From positions 41,438-105,437 of the forward strand of contig NZ_AFPK01000005.1 of assembly GCF_000220525.1 (NCBI RefSeq): DNA of 64,000 nt, in the 5' to 3' direction. The notes under the pieces are model-generated. The model did no database searches and had not been told where the DNA came from. It saw only the letters and a program-made list of their open reading frames with translations. Below are positions 55,960 to 64,000 of this stretch, piece by piece; position 1 is the first letter of the stretch, and each line of letters begins with the position of its first letter. The position numbers and the translations under genes are program-made. This stretch comes from Ochrovirga pacifica. GTDB lineage: Bacteria > Bacteroidota > Bacteroidia > Flavobacteriales > Flavobacteriaceae.

Positions 55960-56065
55960 ACTTTATCTCAGGCTTGCCTTTTAGAACTATTTTATTTTTG
56001 TGAATGAACGCATATATGCTATTCACCTTATGCTTTGTCTTTTTGATTTAGGATATTTAGAAATA

Positions 56066-57916
56066 CTATTCAATTACATCCAACTCCACCTTTAAATTAT
56101 CAATAATAAACTCTTGGCGGTCGGGGGTGTTTTTTCCCATGTAGAATTCCAACATAGCCTCAACAGATTGCTCTTTGTCTAACATCACAGGATCTAATCG
56201 AATGTTTTCGCCAATAAAATGCTGAAACTCGTCTGGAGAAATCTCTCCCAATCCTTTAAATCGAGTAATCTCTGGTTTTCCTTTTAGTTTCACAATGGCT
56301 TTTTGCTTTTCTTCTTCGGAATAACAGTAAATGGTTTCTTTTTTGTTTCGCACTCTAAACAAAGGGGTTTCTAAAATATACAGATGCCCTTCTTTAATTA
56401 CTTCTGGAAAAAACTGCAAAAAGAAGGTAATCAACAACAAACGAATGTGCATACCATCCACATCGGCATCGGTAGCGATAATGATGTTGTTGTAACGCAA
56501 ATTTTCAATACCATCTTCTATGTTTAAAGCCGCTTGTAACAAGTTGAATTCCTCGTTTTCATACACAATTTTTTTGGTCAACCCGTAACTGTTAAGAGGT
56601 TTCCCCTTAAGACTAAACACCGCTTGTGTATTTACATTTCTAGATTTAGTAATAGATCCACTGGCTGAATCTCCCTCGGTGATGAACAAAGAAGTTTCCA
56701 AATGTCCTTCTTTTTTAGCATCGCCAAGGTGAATTCTACAATCGCGTAGTTTTTTGTTATGCAGACTGGCCTTTTTGGCACGTTCTCTGGCTATTTTACG
56801 AATTCCTGACAATTCTTTTCGTTCTTTTTCTGCCTGCATTACCTTTTTAAGAATGGCCTCTGCTACATTGGAATTTTTATGTAAAAAGTTGTCAAATTTT
56901 GTTTTTACAAAGTCGTTGATATAAGTACGAACCGTAGGCAAATCTCCTCCCATTTCGGTAGAACCTAGTTTGGTTTTGGTCTGACTCTCGAACACAGGCT
57001 CCATGACTTTTATAGATACTGCCGCTACAATAGACTTTCGTACATCGGAAGCATCAAAGCTTTTGTTAAAAAACTCGCGAATGGTTTTTACAATGGCTTC
57101 TCTAAATGCATTTTGATGTGTTCCTCCTTGTGTGGTATGCTGTCCGTTTACAAAAGAATGGTATTCCTCACTGTATTGAGTTTTACTATGAGTCATGGCT
57201 ATTTCAATATCCTCTCCTTTTAAATGGATGATGGGATAAGCCATGCTATCTTCGTGTATATTTTCTTCTAATAAATCTTTTAATCCATTTTTGGACACAA
57301 ATTTTTCGCCATTAAAAACAATCGTCAATCCTGGGTTAAGATAGACGTAGTTTTTAATCATCTTAATAACGTATTCGTTGCGAAACTTGTAGTTTACAAA
57401 AATGCTGGCATCAGGTTTAAATACAACACGAGTTCCTCGTCGTACCGTAGTAGATTCTAGTGGGGTTTGTTGAATAAGGTTTCCTTTTTCAAATTCAGCT
57501 ACGGTGGTTTGTCCATCTCTATAGGACTGAATTGTAAACTGGGTTGAAAGTGCGTTTACTGCTTTGGTTCCTACTCCGTTTAATCCTACAGATTTTTTAA
57601 AGGCTCGAGAATCGTATTTACCTCCTGTATTCATTTTAGACACCACATCCACCACTTTACCTAAAGGCACACCACGTCCGTAATCACGAATGCTTACGGT
57701 ATCGTTTTTTACCGAAATTTCGATGGTTTTTCCGGCTCCCATTACAAACTCATCAATAGAGTTGTCTATTACTTCTTTGATTAAAATATAAATTCCATCG
57801 TCTTGAGAACTACCATCGCCTAACTTACCAATATACATTCCTGGTCGCATACGAATGTGCTCTTTCCAATCTAACGAACGTATATTATCTTCTGTGTATT
57901 TTGTTTCTTGACTCAT
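56066..57916 (-). CDS. parE: DNA topoisomerase IV subunit B
   Basis: A 616-residue B subunit with an N-terminal GHKL ATPase (about residues 5-215, with [10 protein letters not shown] and GRGVPLG, and [11 protein letters not shown] near 112), a transducer domain (about 220-390) and a TOPRIM domain (about 410-530, with [12 protein letters not shown] and [15 protein letters not shown]). It lacks the insert seen in many GyrB proteins. It is upstream of parC on the same strand, the usual topoisomerase IV order in this phylum. Confidence 0.92.
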   Translation of the reverse strand: MSQETKYTEDNIRSLDWKEHIRMRPGMYIGKLGDGSSQDDGIYILIKEVIDNSIDEFVMGAGKTIEISVKNDTVSIRDYGRGVPLGKVVDVVSKMNTGGKYDSRAFKKSVGLNGVGTKAVNALSTQFTIQSYRDGQTTVAEFEKGNLIQQTPLESTTVRRGTRVVFKPDASIFVNYKFRNEYVIKMIKNYVYLNPGLTIVFNGEKFVSKNGLKDLLEENIHEDSMAYPIIHLKGEDIEIAMTHSKTQYSEEYHSFVNGQHTTQGGTHQNAFREAIVKTIREFFNKSFDASDVRKSIVAAVSIKVMEPVFESQTKTKLGSTEMGGDLPTVRTYINDFVKTKFDNFLHKNSNVAEAILKKVMQAEKERKELSGIRKIARERAKKASLHNKKLRDCRIHLGDAKKEGHLETSLFITEGDSASGSITKSRNVNTQAVFSLKGKPLNSYGLTKKIVYENEEFNLLQAALNIEDGIENLRYNNIIIATDADVDGMHIRLLLITFFLQFFPEVIKEGHLYILETPLFRVRNKKETIYCYSEEEKQKAIVKLKGKPEITRFKGLGEISPDEFQHFIGENIRLDPVMLDKEQSVEAMLEFYMGKNTPDRQEFIIDNLKVELDVIE

Positions 57917-57962
57917 TTGGGGAATTTGTTTACAAACACTAAAATTAAAATATTAAACCTAC

Positions 57963-57987
57963 AAAAAAAGAATCCTTATGTAGGATT
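57963..57987 (-). terminator. Terminator after the membrane glycosyltransferase-like gene
   Basis: On the minus strand AATCC pairs with GGATT (7-base loop) and is followed by a T-run. The stem is short but lies about 40 bases beyond the stop of the gene at 58026. Confidence 0.5.
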
Positions 57988-58025
57988 TATCAACAGTTTT
58001 TCACATGTTTTAGAGCCTAAAATCG

Positions 58026-59444
58026 TTAGGGTGCTTGGTATAAGCGTATAAAAACACCCTTTTTTTGAAACTCCTTTACCAGTTTCCAATCTTTTTCCAA
58101 AGTATCAATTTCATCATCCAATGTACTATTTTCTATATTAGAAAACAGGTAATATTTTACCTCTTTGATTTGGTTGCAATAGGTGTATGGTTGAAATCCT
58201 GTAGACAAACTTTCTATACTTGGTGACGGATTTCTGGTTTTAGTTCCTATTTGGTCCATCGGTAAATTTTGATCTAGTACGTAGTTGTACATGTTACGTT
58301 TTATCTCAAAATAATTTAAATAGGCTAAAGAACTATCCCAGCCTTGAGGTATTTTAGATGGATAAATCCAGAAATGAGCCGAAACTAGAAAGAAAGCGAC
58401 ACCCGTTTTTACCAAAATTGCTTGTTTTTGACTCCAAACAATATGCATCAAATTGATAACAATAAATAAGCCTACAAGATATAAAAACATTAAATAACGA
58501 TGCCCAATGGGATTGGTAGAAAAAATAAGAAGTGTTTGAACTACCAAAACACATAAAAACAAAGCAATCATTTTTTTTCCTTTAGCATTTAATTTTCTCT
58601 TGTTTTTGTAGCAAACCCAACACAACAAAGCTCCTATAATCCAAAAACTAAATCTACCATAATCTAAAAACACCCAAATCATTGCTATACCATTTTTAAG
58701 TATTGCTACCATTCCTGCAACTTCCCTTTGTGTCTGCCAGTTAGGACTTGGCGATTTTAGAATCCAACCTAAGATTTGGTATTGGTAGCCTAGAAATGCT
58801 AAAAAAATCAATGTAGGAACTACATAAGAAATAACCACAGAAAGTCTACTCTGTTTGTGATAAAATTTTAGAAATCTTACCACCAAATCCCATAGCATAA
58901 ATCCACCAAAAAATAAAATCCCTCTTAGGTTACAAAACAAAACTCCTGTAATAGCTACAGCATAAAGGATTCTGTTTTTAAAAATGGAATTGGCTGCTAG
59001 TAAACAAAAGAACAGCATTAAAACATCGTTGTTTAATATGGTGGTTTGTGCTAAGTAAGTGGGTTCTAACAATAAGATTAAATATGCAGAATTGGCTAAG
59101 TTTCTAGAACCATAGTTTTTTATAAATTGATGCAACTGCAAAACGACCAAACAATTTACAACAAGCAATAAAGCCCTACTTACCAACAAGGTTTTTCCAA
59201 ATACTTTCCATGAAAAAGCAAGCAATAAAGTCCATAAAGGTGGATGTCCTGAATTGATTTTTGTTGGTACAACCCACTGAGAAAAGTGATGATCGTAAAA
59301 CCAAGTTGCTCTTTCAGATTTAGTTATTGCATCCCAAAAAAAGGGTACATCTGCTGTGTATATAAACATGGCAAACATTAGCAACACCCCCATGATTGCA
59401 AAACAATTTTCTTTAAAAAAAGACACCAAACTAGTTACTTTCAT
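58026..59444 (-). CDS. GT39/ArnT-like membrane glycosyltransferase
   Basis: A 472-residue protein with about ten or eleven transmembrane helices and the layout of lipid-linked-sugar transferases (PMT/ArnT superfamily). The first periplasmic loop holds the characteristic acidic residue and SGHPPLWTLLL motif near residues 62-72; further conserved stretches are LLEPTYLAQTTILNNDVL near 130 and TNPIGHRYLMFL near 307. The C-terminal 110 residues form a soluble periplasmic part. The enzyme would move a sugar from a polyprenyl carrier to an envelope acceptor. Neither sugar nor acceptor can be named. It stands alone between parE and the divergent T9SS gene. Confidence 0.75.
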   Translation of the reverse strand: MKVTSLVSFFKENCFAIMGVLLMFAMFIYTADVPFFWDAITKSERATWFYDHHFSQWVVPTKINSGHPPLWTLLLAFSWKVFGKTLLVSRALLLVVNCLVVLQLHQFIKNYGSRNLANSAYLILLLEPTYLAQTTILNNDVLMLFFCLLAANSIFKNRILYAVAITGVLFCNLRGILFFGGFMLWDLVVRFLKFYHKQSRLSVVISYVVPTLIFLAFLGYQYQILGWILKSPSPNWQTQREVAGMVAILKNGIAMIWVFLDYGRFSFWIIGALLCWVCYKNKRKLNAKGKKMIALFLCVLVVQTLLIFSTNPIGHRYLMFLYLVGLFIVINLMHIVWSQKQAILVKTGVAFFLVSAHFWIYPSKIPQGWDSSLAYLNYFEIKRNMYNYVLDQNLPMDQIGTKTRNPSPSIESLSTGFQPYTYCNQIKEVKYYLFSNIENSTLDDEIDTLEKDWKLVKEFQKKGVFIRLYQAP

Positions 59445-59664
59445 ACTTTACAACAATCAATAAGCATAAACTATTTCTTTTCATTTTTGTTAAAAGTAAT
59501 TATTTTAATGATAGAACTATTATCCAAAGAAAAAAAACATCTGTTACTAAAATAATAGCACGCAAAATCATTCTGATGTAACGATTAAGACATCTACAAC
59601 TACAAAAAAATATTTTATCCCCTAGTTTTATCACCATAAAAATTTAACAACTTAAACCAATTTA

Positions 59665-60735
59665 ATGATGAAAAAATTACTTTCGTTAGTTGCTATTGTT
59701 GCAGCACAATTTTCGTTTGGTCAATCTACGACCTTTACATCGGCACCTACAAGTGCAGAAACTGGAGAAACTATTACTGTCTCTATCAATTTTGATACGG
59801 GTTCTACAGAACAAGCAACCCATGCTTATTATGAGTTAAGAGATGTAACTGGAGGAACAAATACTTGGAAATATGGACAGAATATTCCGTTAAATACTCC
59901 TACTGCTTCTGGTACACATACAACAACTACTTTTACAATCCCTTCAACTTTAGATCCGGATGCAGACTACAAACTTATAGCAAACTACAGAATAGGTGAG
60001 GCTTGGGGAACAGGTATTTCACAAGACATAGATATTATTGCTGGAGATTCTTGGGTGTTTGGTGACAATTTAGAATTTGTTTCAGGAACTACAATAGACG
60101 TACCTATTAAATACACTTCTGATACAGATATTGCTGCAGGTGGAATTAAATTTGCCATGTGGACAGAAACAAGAGGAACTGTATCAGAAACCAACATCTT
60201 TTCTGACATATGGTACGGAGTTTTTACTAACACTACTATTTTACCAGCGGGTACTAATGTAGAAACTACTATAAATATCAATGTTCCTGCAAACGCTATA
60301 AACTCTGCAACTGGTACTGCTTACTTAAGTTCTGATTTAGGAGCTAATTGGGATCCTAATGCAGGTGATGCTGGAAAAAATTATGTAAATCACGCAACTA
60401 CACCTGCAACTACTTACACTTTTATGTTTAGAAGCGTACTGGGTACAGATCCTAACTTTCAAGTAATACCAGGGTCGGCAGACTTTACTATTGTGGGTAC
60501 TTTAAGTTCGTCTAGCTATAAAAAATTAGAAGGAGGGATTTCTCCAAATCCAACAACAGGAGTTTTAAATATTGCAAATGTAGATAGGATTAAAAACATT
60601 TCTATCTTGAGCTTAACAGGTCAAAAATTAAAATCTTTTAAAGCAGCAAATAGCATTGATATTTCTGATTTGGCTTCGGGTGTCTATATTTTATTGACTG
60701 ATAATGGACAGTATCAAAAAGTAATTAAGAAATAA
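59665..60735 (+). CDS. Secreted protein with T9SS type A sorting domain
   Basis: A 356-residue protein with a signal peptide (about residues 1-20), two Ig-like beta domains rich in Thr, Ser and Gly (about 22-125 and 128-265) and a C-terminal T9SS sorting domain (about 280-356: EGGISPNPTTGVLNI, ISILSLTGQKLKSF, DLASGVYILLT). It is low in Cys and carries an acidic surface composition, as in secreted marine proteins. The start has two ATG codons in a row. No catalytic motif is visible and I do not recognise the middle domains. It precedes the sulfatase gene on the same strand but has its own terminator. A surface binding or adhesion role is possible. Confidence 0.8.
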   Translation: MMKKLLSLVAIVAAQFSFGQSTTFTSAPTSAETGETITVSINFDTGSTEQATHAYYELRDVTGGTNTWKYGQNIPLNTPTASGTHTTTTFTIPSTLDPDADYKLIANYRIGEAWGTGISQDIDIIAGDSWVFGDNLEFVSGTTIDVPIKYTSDTDIAAGGIKFAMWTETRGTVSETNIFSDIWYGVFTNTTILPAGTNVETTININVPANAINSATGTAYLSSDLGANWDPNAGDAGKNYVNHATTPATTYTFMFRSVLGTDPNFQVIPGSADFTIVGTLSSSSYKKLEGGISPNPTTGVLNIANVDRIKNISILSLTGQKLKSFKAANSIDISDLASGVYILLTDNGQYQKVIKK

Positions 60736-60758
60736 CAACAACTTTACTTTTAATAATC

Positions 60759-60785
60759 AAGCGACTCTTAGGGGTCGCTTTTTTA
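60759..60785 (+). terminator. Terminator after the T9SS-sorted protein
   Basis: AAGCGACTC pairs with GGGTCGCTT (one G-U pair) in a tight hairpin, followed by a T-run, 24 bases beyond the stop codon. Confidence 0.85.
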
Positions 60786-60873
60786 GTTTTAACAGATAGT
60801 CTCATTAAAAAAAACATATGTTTTAGTCCAAGCAAATCTATCTTAATACTTTTATATCAAAATAAATATAGAA

Positions 60874-62544
60874 ATGAATACAAAATCATTGTTATTAGGC
60901 CTTGCAGTATTATTGGCCTTTTTTAGCCTTTCCCAAAAGGCAAATGCACAAAAAAAGCCAAACATTCTTTACATTATGTCAGACGATCATACGTCTCAGG
61001 CTTTTGGAATTTATGGTAGTAGATTGGCGGTATTAAACCCTACTCCAACATTGGACAAAATAGCTAATGAGGGAATTATTTTTGATAATTGTTTTGTAAC
61101 CAACTCTATTTGTACACCTAGCCGTGCCAGTATCATTACAGGGCAATATAGTCAGGCAAATGGCGTGTTAGATTTGGAAGGACATCTAAACACCAACGAT
61201 CAGTTTTTACCAGAAGAAATTAAAAAACAAGGATACCAAACTGCTTTGGTAGGAAAATGGCACCTTGGACGTAAACCCAACTTTGATTATTATAACGTGT
61301 TTATGGAACATGGTCAACAAGGTTCCTACTTTGATCCTAGCATGACACAAACAGGAATGAAGTATGCAAAATACGGAAGTAAAGACTACGAAGGAAAACG
61401 TTACAAAGGCCATAGCTCTGATGTAATTACTGATATTACATTAGATTGGTTAGAAAATAAAAGAGATAAGAAAAAACCATTCTTTTTAATGCACCAGTTT
61501 AAAGCACCGCATGATGACTTTGAATATGCTCCTCGTTACAAAGATTATTTAAAAGATGTTCATATTCCAGAACCTGCAAGTTTGTATCACAACGGAAACA
61601 ATGGTTCTATTGCTACACGAGGGCAAGATGATAAGTTAATCAAAGAAATTGGTTCTTCGGTTTCCAAAAGAAATACCATTCGCCACATGGGAATGCGCTT
61701 GTGGAGCAATCAATACATCAAAAAAAACAATTCTAAACTAGATATTGAATCTGCCAAATGGTTAGAAGGAAACGAGTATACTCATGCAACTTATCAAGAA
61801 TATTTAAAAAGATACTTACGTTGTGTTAAAGGTGTAGATGATAACGTGGCTAGAATTGTAGAATATCTTAAAAAAGAAGGTTTGTACGATAATACAATCA
61901 TTATTTATACAGGAGATCAAGGATTTATGTTGGGAGAACACGACTATATAGACAAACGTTGGATGTATGAAGAATCTATGCGTATGCCATTTTTTGTAAG
62001 ATATCCTAAAAAAATAAATCCTGGAACCAGAACGGATGCTATTATTAACAATACAGACTTCGCCCCTACTATGATTGAATTGGCTGGTGGACAAGTTCCT
62101 AAAAAAATGCAAGGACATAGTTTTAAGAAAATTCTTAAAAAAGGAGAAGAGCCTAAAGGATGGCAACAATCTACCTATTACCGCTACTGGATGCACATGG
62201 CACATGCTCATGCCAACCCAGCACACTTTGGTATAAGAACTAAAGAATACAAGTTGATTTTCTTCTACGGTAAATACTGGGTAGATGTAAACAAGCCTGG
62301 AGCTGATTGGAACAAAAAAAGTTGGGGAAATCGTTTTACCATGGATACACCTGTGGCGTGGGAATTTTATGACTTAACCATAGACCCTAAAGAGATGAAC
62401 AATGCCTACAACGATCCTAAATACAAAGGAATTATTGCAGATTTAAAAGAGCAGTTAAAGGCAAAACGTAAAGAGTTAAATGAAGAAGATGGTGATAAAT
62501 ATCCACATATTCAAAAAGTGATTGATGCACATTGGAATGACTAA
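60874..62544 (+). CDS. S1-family formylglycine-dependent sulfatase
   Basis: A 556-residue exported sulfatase with a signal peptide (about residues 1-25). The calcium-site pair Asp37-Asp38 (MSDDHTSQ) and the modification motif C80-T-P-S-R (SICTPSRASIITGQ) are present; Cys80 is converted to formylglycine by a maturase not found here. Further family marks are ALVGKWHLGRKP near 123, FKAPHDDF near 210, and IIYTGDQGFMLGEHDYIDKRWMYEES near 345 (read in two parts, TGDQGFMLGEH and DKRWMYEESMRMPF). It should remove sulfate esters from algal glycan fragments. In a window with GH86, GH29 and GH117, sulfated galactan such as porphyran is the natural candidate, but the gene is 15 kb from those enzymes and the S1 subfamily cannot be set by eye. 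Confidence 0.92.
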   Translation: MNTKSLLLGLAVLLAFFSLSQKANAQKKPNILYIMSDDHTSQAFGIYGSRLAVLNPTPTLDKIANEGIIFDNCFVTNSICTPSRASIITGQYSQANGVLDLEGHLNTNDQFLPEEIKKQGYQTALVGKWHLGRKPNFDYYNVFMEHGQQGSYFDPSMTQTGMKYAKYGSKDYEGKRYKGHSSDVITDITLDWLENKRDKKKPFFLMHQFKAPHDDFEYAPRYKDYLKDVHIPEPASLYHNGNNGSIATRGQDDKLIKEIGSSVSKRNTIRHMGMRLWSNQYIKKNNSKLDIESAKWLEGNEYTHATYQEYLKRYLRCVKGVDDNVARIVEYLKKEGLYDNTIIIYTGDQGFMLGEHDYIDKRWMYEESMRMPFFVRYPKKINPGTRTDAIINNTDFAPTMIELAGGQVPKKMQGHSFKKILKKGEEPKGWQQSTYYRYWMHMAHAHANPAHFGIRTKEYKLIFFYGKYWVDVNKPGADWNKKSWGNRFTMDTPVAWEFYDLTIDPKEMNNAYNDPKYKGIIADLKEQLKAKRKELNEEDGDKYPHIQKVIDAHWND

Positions 62545-62562
62545 TATCAATTGATTCTGTAT

Positions 62563-62594
62563 AAAAAAAGGGCCTTTTTAAGGCTCTTTTTTTA
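62563..62594. terminator. Shared terminator between the sulfatase and the LysE-family gene
   Basis: AAAAAAAGGGCCTT pairs with AAGGCTCTTTTTTT (one G-U pair) around a short loop, with T-runs in both directions, between two converging genes. Confidence 0.88.
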
Positions 62595-62597
62595 TTT

Positions 62598-63215
62598 TTA
62601 AAAACATAGCATAATCAGCCCTAATAAAATCATTGTAATTGCACTAATTGTATTGATTATTTTTTGTAACTGTTTATTTTTACTAACATACACACCTATG
62701 CTGCCTGCAAAAAATCCCATCAATAAAAACCAAATAACAGCTAATATTGTTAGAATAATTCCCAATAAAAATAATTGCTTAGTGGTATTGTGAATATCCG
62801 AATCTACAAATTGTGGCAAATATGCTAAAAATGTAAGAATTGTCTTAGGATTGAATAAATTGGTCACAATACCTTGTTGTATCGATTTACTCTTTTTTTT
62901 ACTTTGATAAGTCTGTAATTTAGTTTCTTTAACCGTCTTCAAAGCTTTAAATCCTAAATACAAAATGTAAACAGCCCCGATAAACTTTACCGCTAAGTAA
63001 AGTACCTCTGAAGCTTTAATGATAGCAGAAATTCCTATTGCAGCCAATGAAGTATGAAAAAGTAAACCAATACCTATTCCCAAAGCAGCCAATACTCCTG
63101 ATTTTCTTCCTTCAGATATTCCCTTATTTACCACAAAAATAAAATCAGGACCTGGTGTTATAATCAACAAAAAAGATGAAAAAACAAAAAATGGTAAATG
63201 TAATATACCCTCCAT
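62598..63215 (-). CDS. LysE-family amino-acid/metabolite exporter
   Basis: A 205-residue inner-membrane protein with six hydrophobic segments and the LysE/RhtB family signatures ITPGPDFIFVVNKGISEGRKSG near the start and FNPKTILTFLAYLPQFV near residue 115. Members export amino acids such as lysine, homoserine or threonine. It starts one base after the end of the MarC-family gene, so the two are co-transcribed. Substrate not determined. Confidence 0.88.
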   Translation of the reverse strand: MEGILHLPFFVFSSFLLIITPGPDFIFVVNKGISEGRKSGVLAALGIGIGLLFHTSLAAIGISAIIKASEVLYLAVKFIGAVYILYLGFKALKTVKETKLQTYQSKKKSKSIQQGIVTNLFNPKTILTFLAYLPQFVDSDIHNTTKQLFLLGIILTILAVIWFLLMGFFAGSIGVYVSKNKQLQKIINTISAITMILLGLIMLCF

Positions 63216-63216
63216 T

Positions 63217-63831
63217 TTAATTGAATAAAGCCCCTACATTGGTGGCAAATAATTTTACAGCAATAGCCAACAAAATTATTCCAAAAACTTTTCGTAAAAC
63301 ATTCAGTCCAACAGCCCCTAAAATTTGTTCTATTTTTTTGGAGGCTTTAAGAACAAAATAAACAAAAATACTATTGATAATTATTGCCACAATAATATTT
63401 TCTAACTGATATTCTGCTCTAAGAGATATAAGCGTTGTCATCGTCCCTGCTCCTGCAATTAATGGAAATGCTAAAGGTACAATTGAAGTTGTTTCAGTAA
63501 TCTCTTCTTTAAAGATAGTTACTCCTAATATCATTTCCATTGCTAAAAATAAAAATATAAAAGATCCAGCTACAGCAAAAGAATTAACATCTACTCCTAT
63601 CAAATCAAGAATTTTATCTCCAACAAATAAAAATAATATCATTAAAACAACTGAGACAATTGTAGCTTTTTCAGACTGTATATGCCCCGTCTTTTTTCTA
63701 AGTTCAATAATAATAGGAATACTACCTACAATATCAATTATTGCAAATAAAATCATGGTAGCAGTAACAATTTCTTTCAAATCAAAATCTAAAGACATAA
63801 CCAACAAAACATTTAATAATAATGATAGCAA
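63217..63831 (-). CDS. MarC-family integral membrane protein
   Basis: A 204-residue protein with six hydrophobic helices and the MarC/UPF0056 pattern (IDIVGSIPIIIELRKKTG near residue 32 and PLAFPLIAGAGTMTTLISLRAEY near 128, shown here as two motifs, PLAFPLIAGAG and TTLISL). The role of the family is not established. It leads a two-gene unit with the LysE-family exporter, one base apart. Confidence 0.87.
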   Translation of the reverse strand: MLSLLLNVLLVMSLDFDLKEIVTATMILFAIIDIVGSIPIIIELRKKTGHIQSEKATIVSVVLMILFLFVGDKILDLIGVDVNSFAVAGSFIFLFLAMEMILGVTIFKEEITETTSIVPLAFPLIAGAGTMTTLISLRAEYQLENIIVAIIINSIFVYFVLKASKKIEQILGAVGLNVLRKVFGIILLAIAVKLFATNVGALFN

Positions 63832-63948
63832 AGTTATTGAATCTATTTAGTATTAAGCATAAATAATAGCTTATAAAGTACTGCTATAAAACTGTTCCTC
63901 TGTTCAAGCTTTTCATTTTAAGAGTATAAAAACAGGTATCCAAACAAA

Positions 63949-63982
63949 AACATCCCGATTCTGTTTATAGAATCGGGATGTT
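63949..63982. terminator. Strong hairpin at the right edge
   Basis: AACATCCCGATTCT pairs perfectly with AGAATCGGGATGTT around a 6-base loop. It probably terminates a gene lying beyond the window edge. The rest of 63832-64000 shows only AT-rich leader of the MarC gene. Confidence 0.75.
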
Positions 63983-64000
63983 ATTAAATAAAAAATCCTT

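Noticed and set aside
1..64000. CRISPR arrays, tRNA or rRNA genes, insertion sequences, prophage
   Set aside because: I saw no regularly spaced repeats, no cloverleaf or rRNA sequence, and no transposase, integrase or phage protein in any frame.

Overview
The window is AT-rich DNA from a marine-type member of the Bacteroidota, most likely a Flavobacteriaceae. Supporting signs are a SusC/SusD pair with a FecR and sigma factor, Gld-type ABC proteins, type IX secretion (T9SS) sorting domains, TANNTTTG -7 boxes, lack of clear Shine-Dalgarno sequences, and many lipoproteins and exported carbohydrate-active enzymes. The genus cannot be fixed from the sequence alone.

Layout. (1) 1-12 kb: a GH29 gene cut by the window edge, then an eight-gene minus-strand operon (10974 to 909) for the 3,6-anhydro-L-galactose (L-AHG) half of red-algal galactans. 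It holds a GH117 neoagarooligosaccharide hydrolase, an RhaT-like permease, an aldose epimerase, anhydrogalactonate cycloisomerase, AHG dehydrogenase, a KduD-like SDR, a GH3 enzyme and a zinc-type dehydrogenase. A 34-nt palindrome built of GTTTC/GAAAC arms overlaps the promoter, and an IclR-family regulator lies just upstream. (2) 12-16.5 kb: a membrane-anchored TPR-LuxR regulator converging on a frameshifted GH2 gene. (3) 16.7-34.4 kb: a ten-gene minus-strand unit of ECF sigma, FecR, STN-type SusC, SusD, DUF4843 and PKD-like lipoproteins, two GldF-GldG fusion ABC proteins flanking one ATPase, and an M16 zinc protease. It has no carbohydrate enzyme and resembles in logic a receptor-protease-ABC system for importing a protein or peptide. 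(4) 34.6-46 kb: a frameshifted T9SS-targeted GH86, a PhoD-like phosphoesterase, a very large GH115, a divergent winged-helix membrane regulator, and an intact GH86. (5) 46-49.3 kb: two small conserved genes (DUF5522, DUF4197), a 33-residue peptide with 11 cysteines, a SigZ-like sigma factor, a methyltransferase and a DUF1684 protein. (6) 49.3-53.2 kb: a beta-propeller dehydrogenase fused to a cupredoxin, paired with a DUF1080 protein. (7) 53.4-64 kb: parE-parC, a GT39-like membrane protein, a T9SS-sorted protein, an S1 sulfatase, a LysE exporter and a MarC protein.

How it fits together (inference). GH86, GH2, GH29, GH117 and the sulfatase match the enzyme set known for agar and porphyran breakdown. 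Surface GH86 would cut the chain, periplasmic exo-enzymes would release galactose and L-AHG, the RhaT-like permease would import the sugar, and the operon would oxidise L-AHG through anhydrogalactonate and 2-keto-3-deoxy-L-galactonate to 2-keto-3-deoxy-D-gluconate (KDG). KDG kinase and aldolase are not in the window, and no SusC/D pair is attached to the galactan enzymes here. Two of the galactan enzymes (GH2 and one GH86) carry frameshifts, so either the sequence has errors or the porphyran/agar system is partly decayed.
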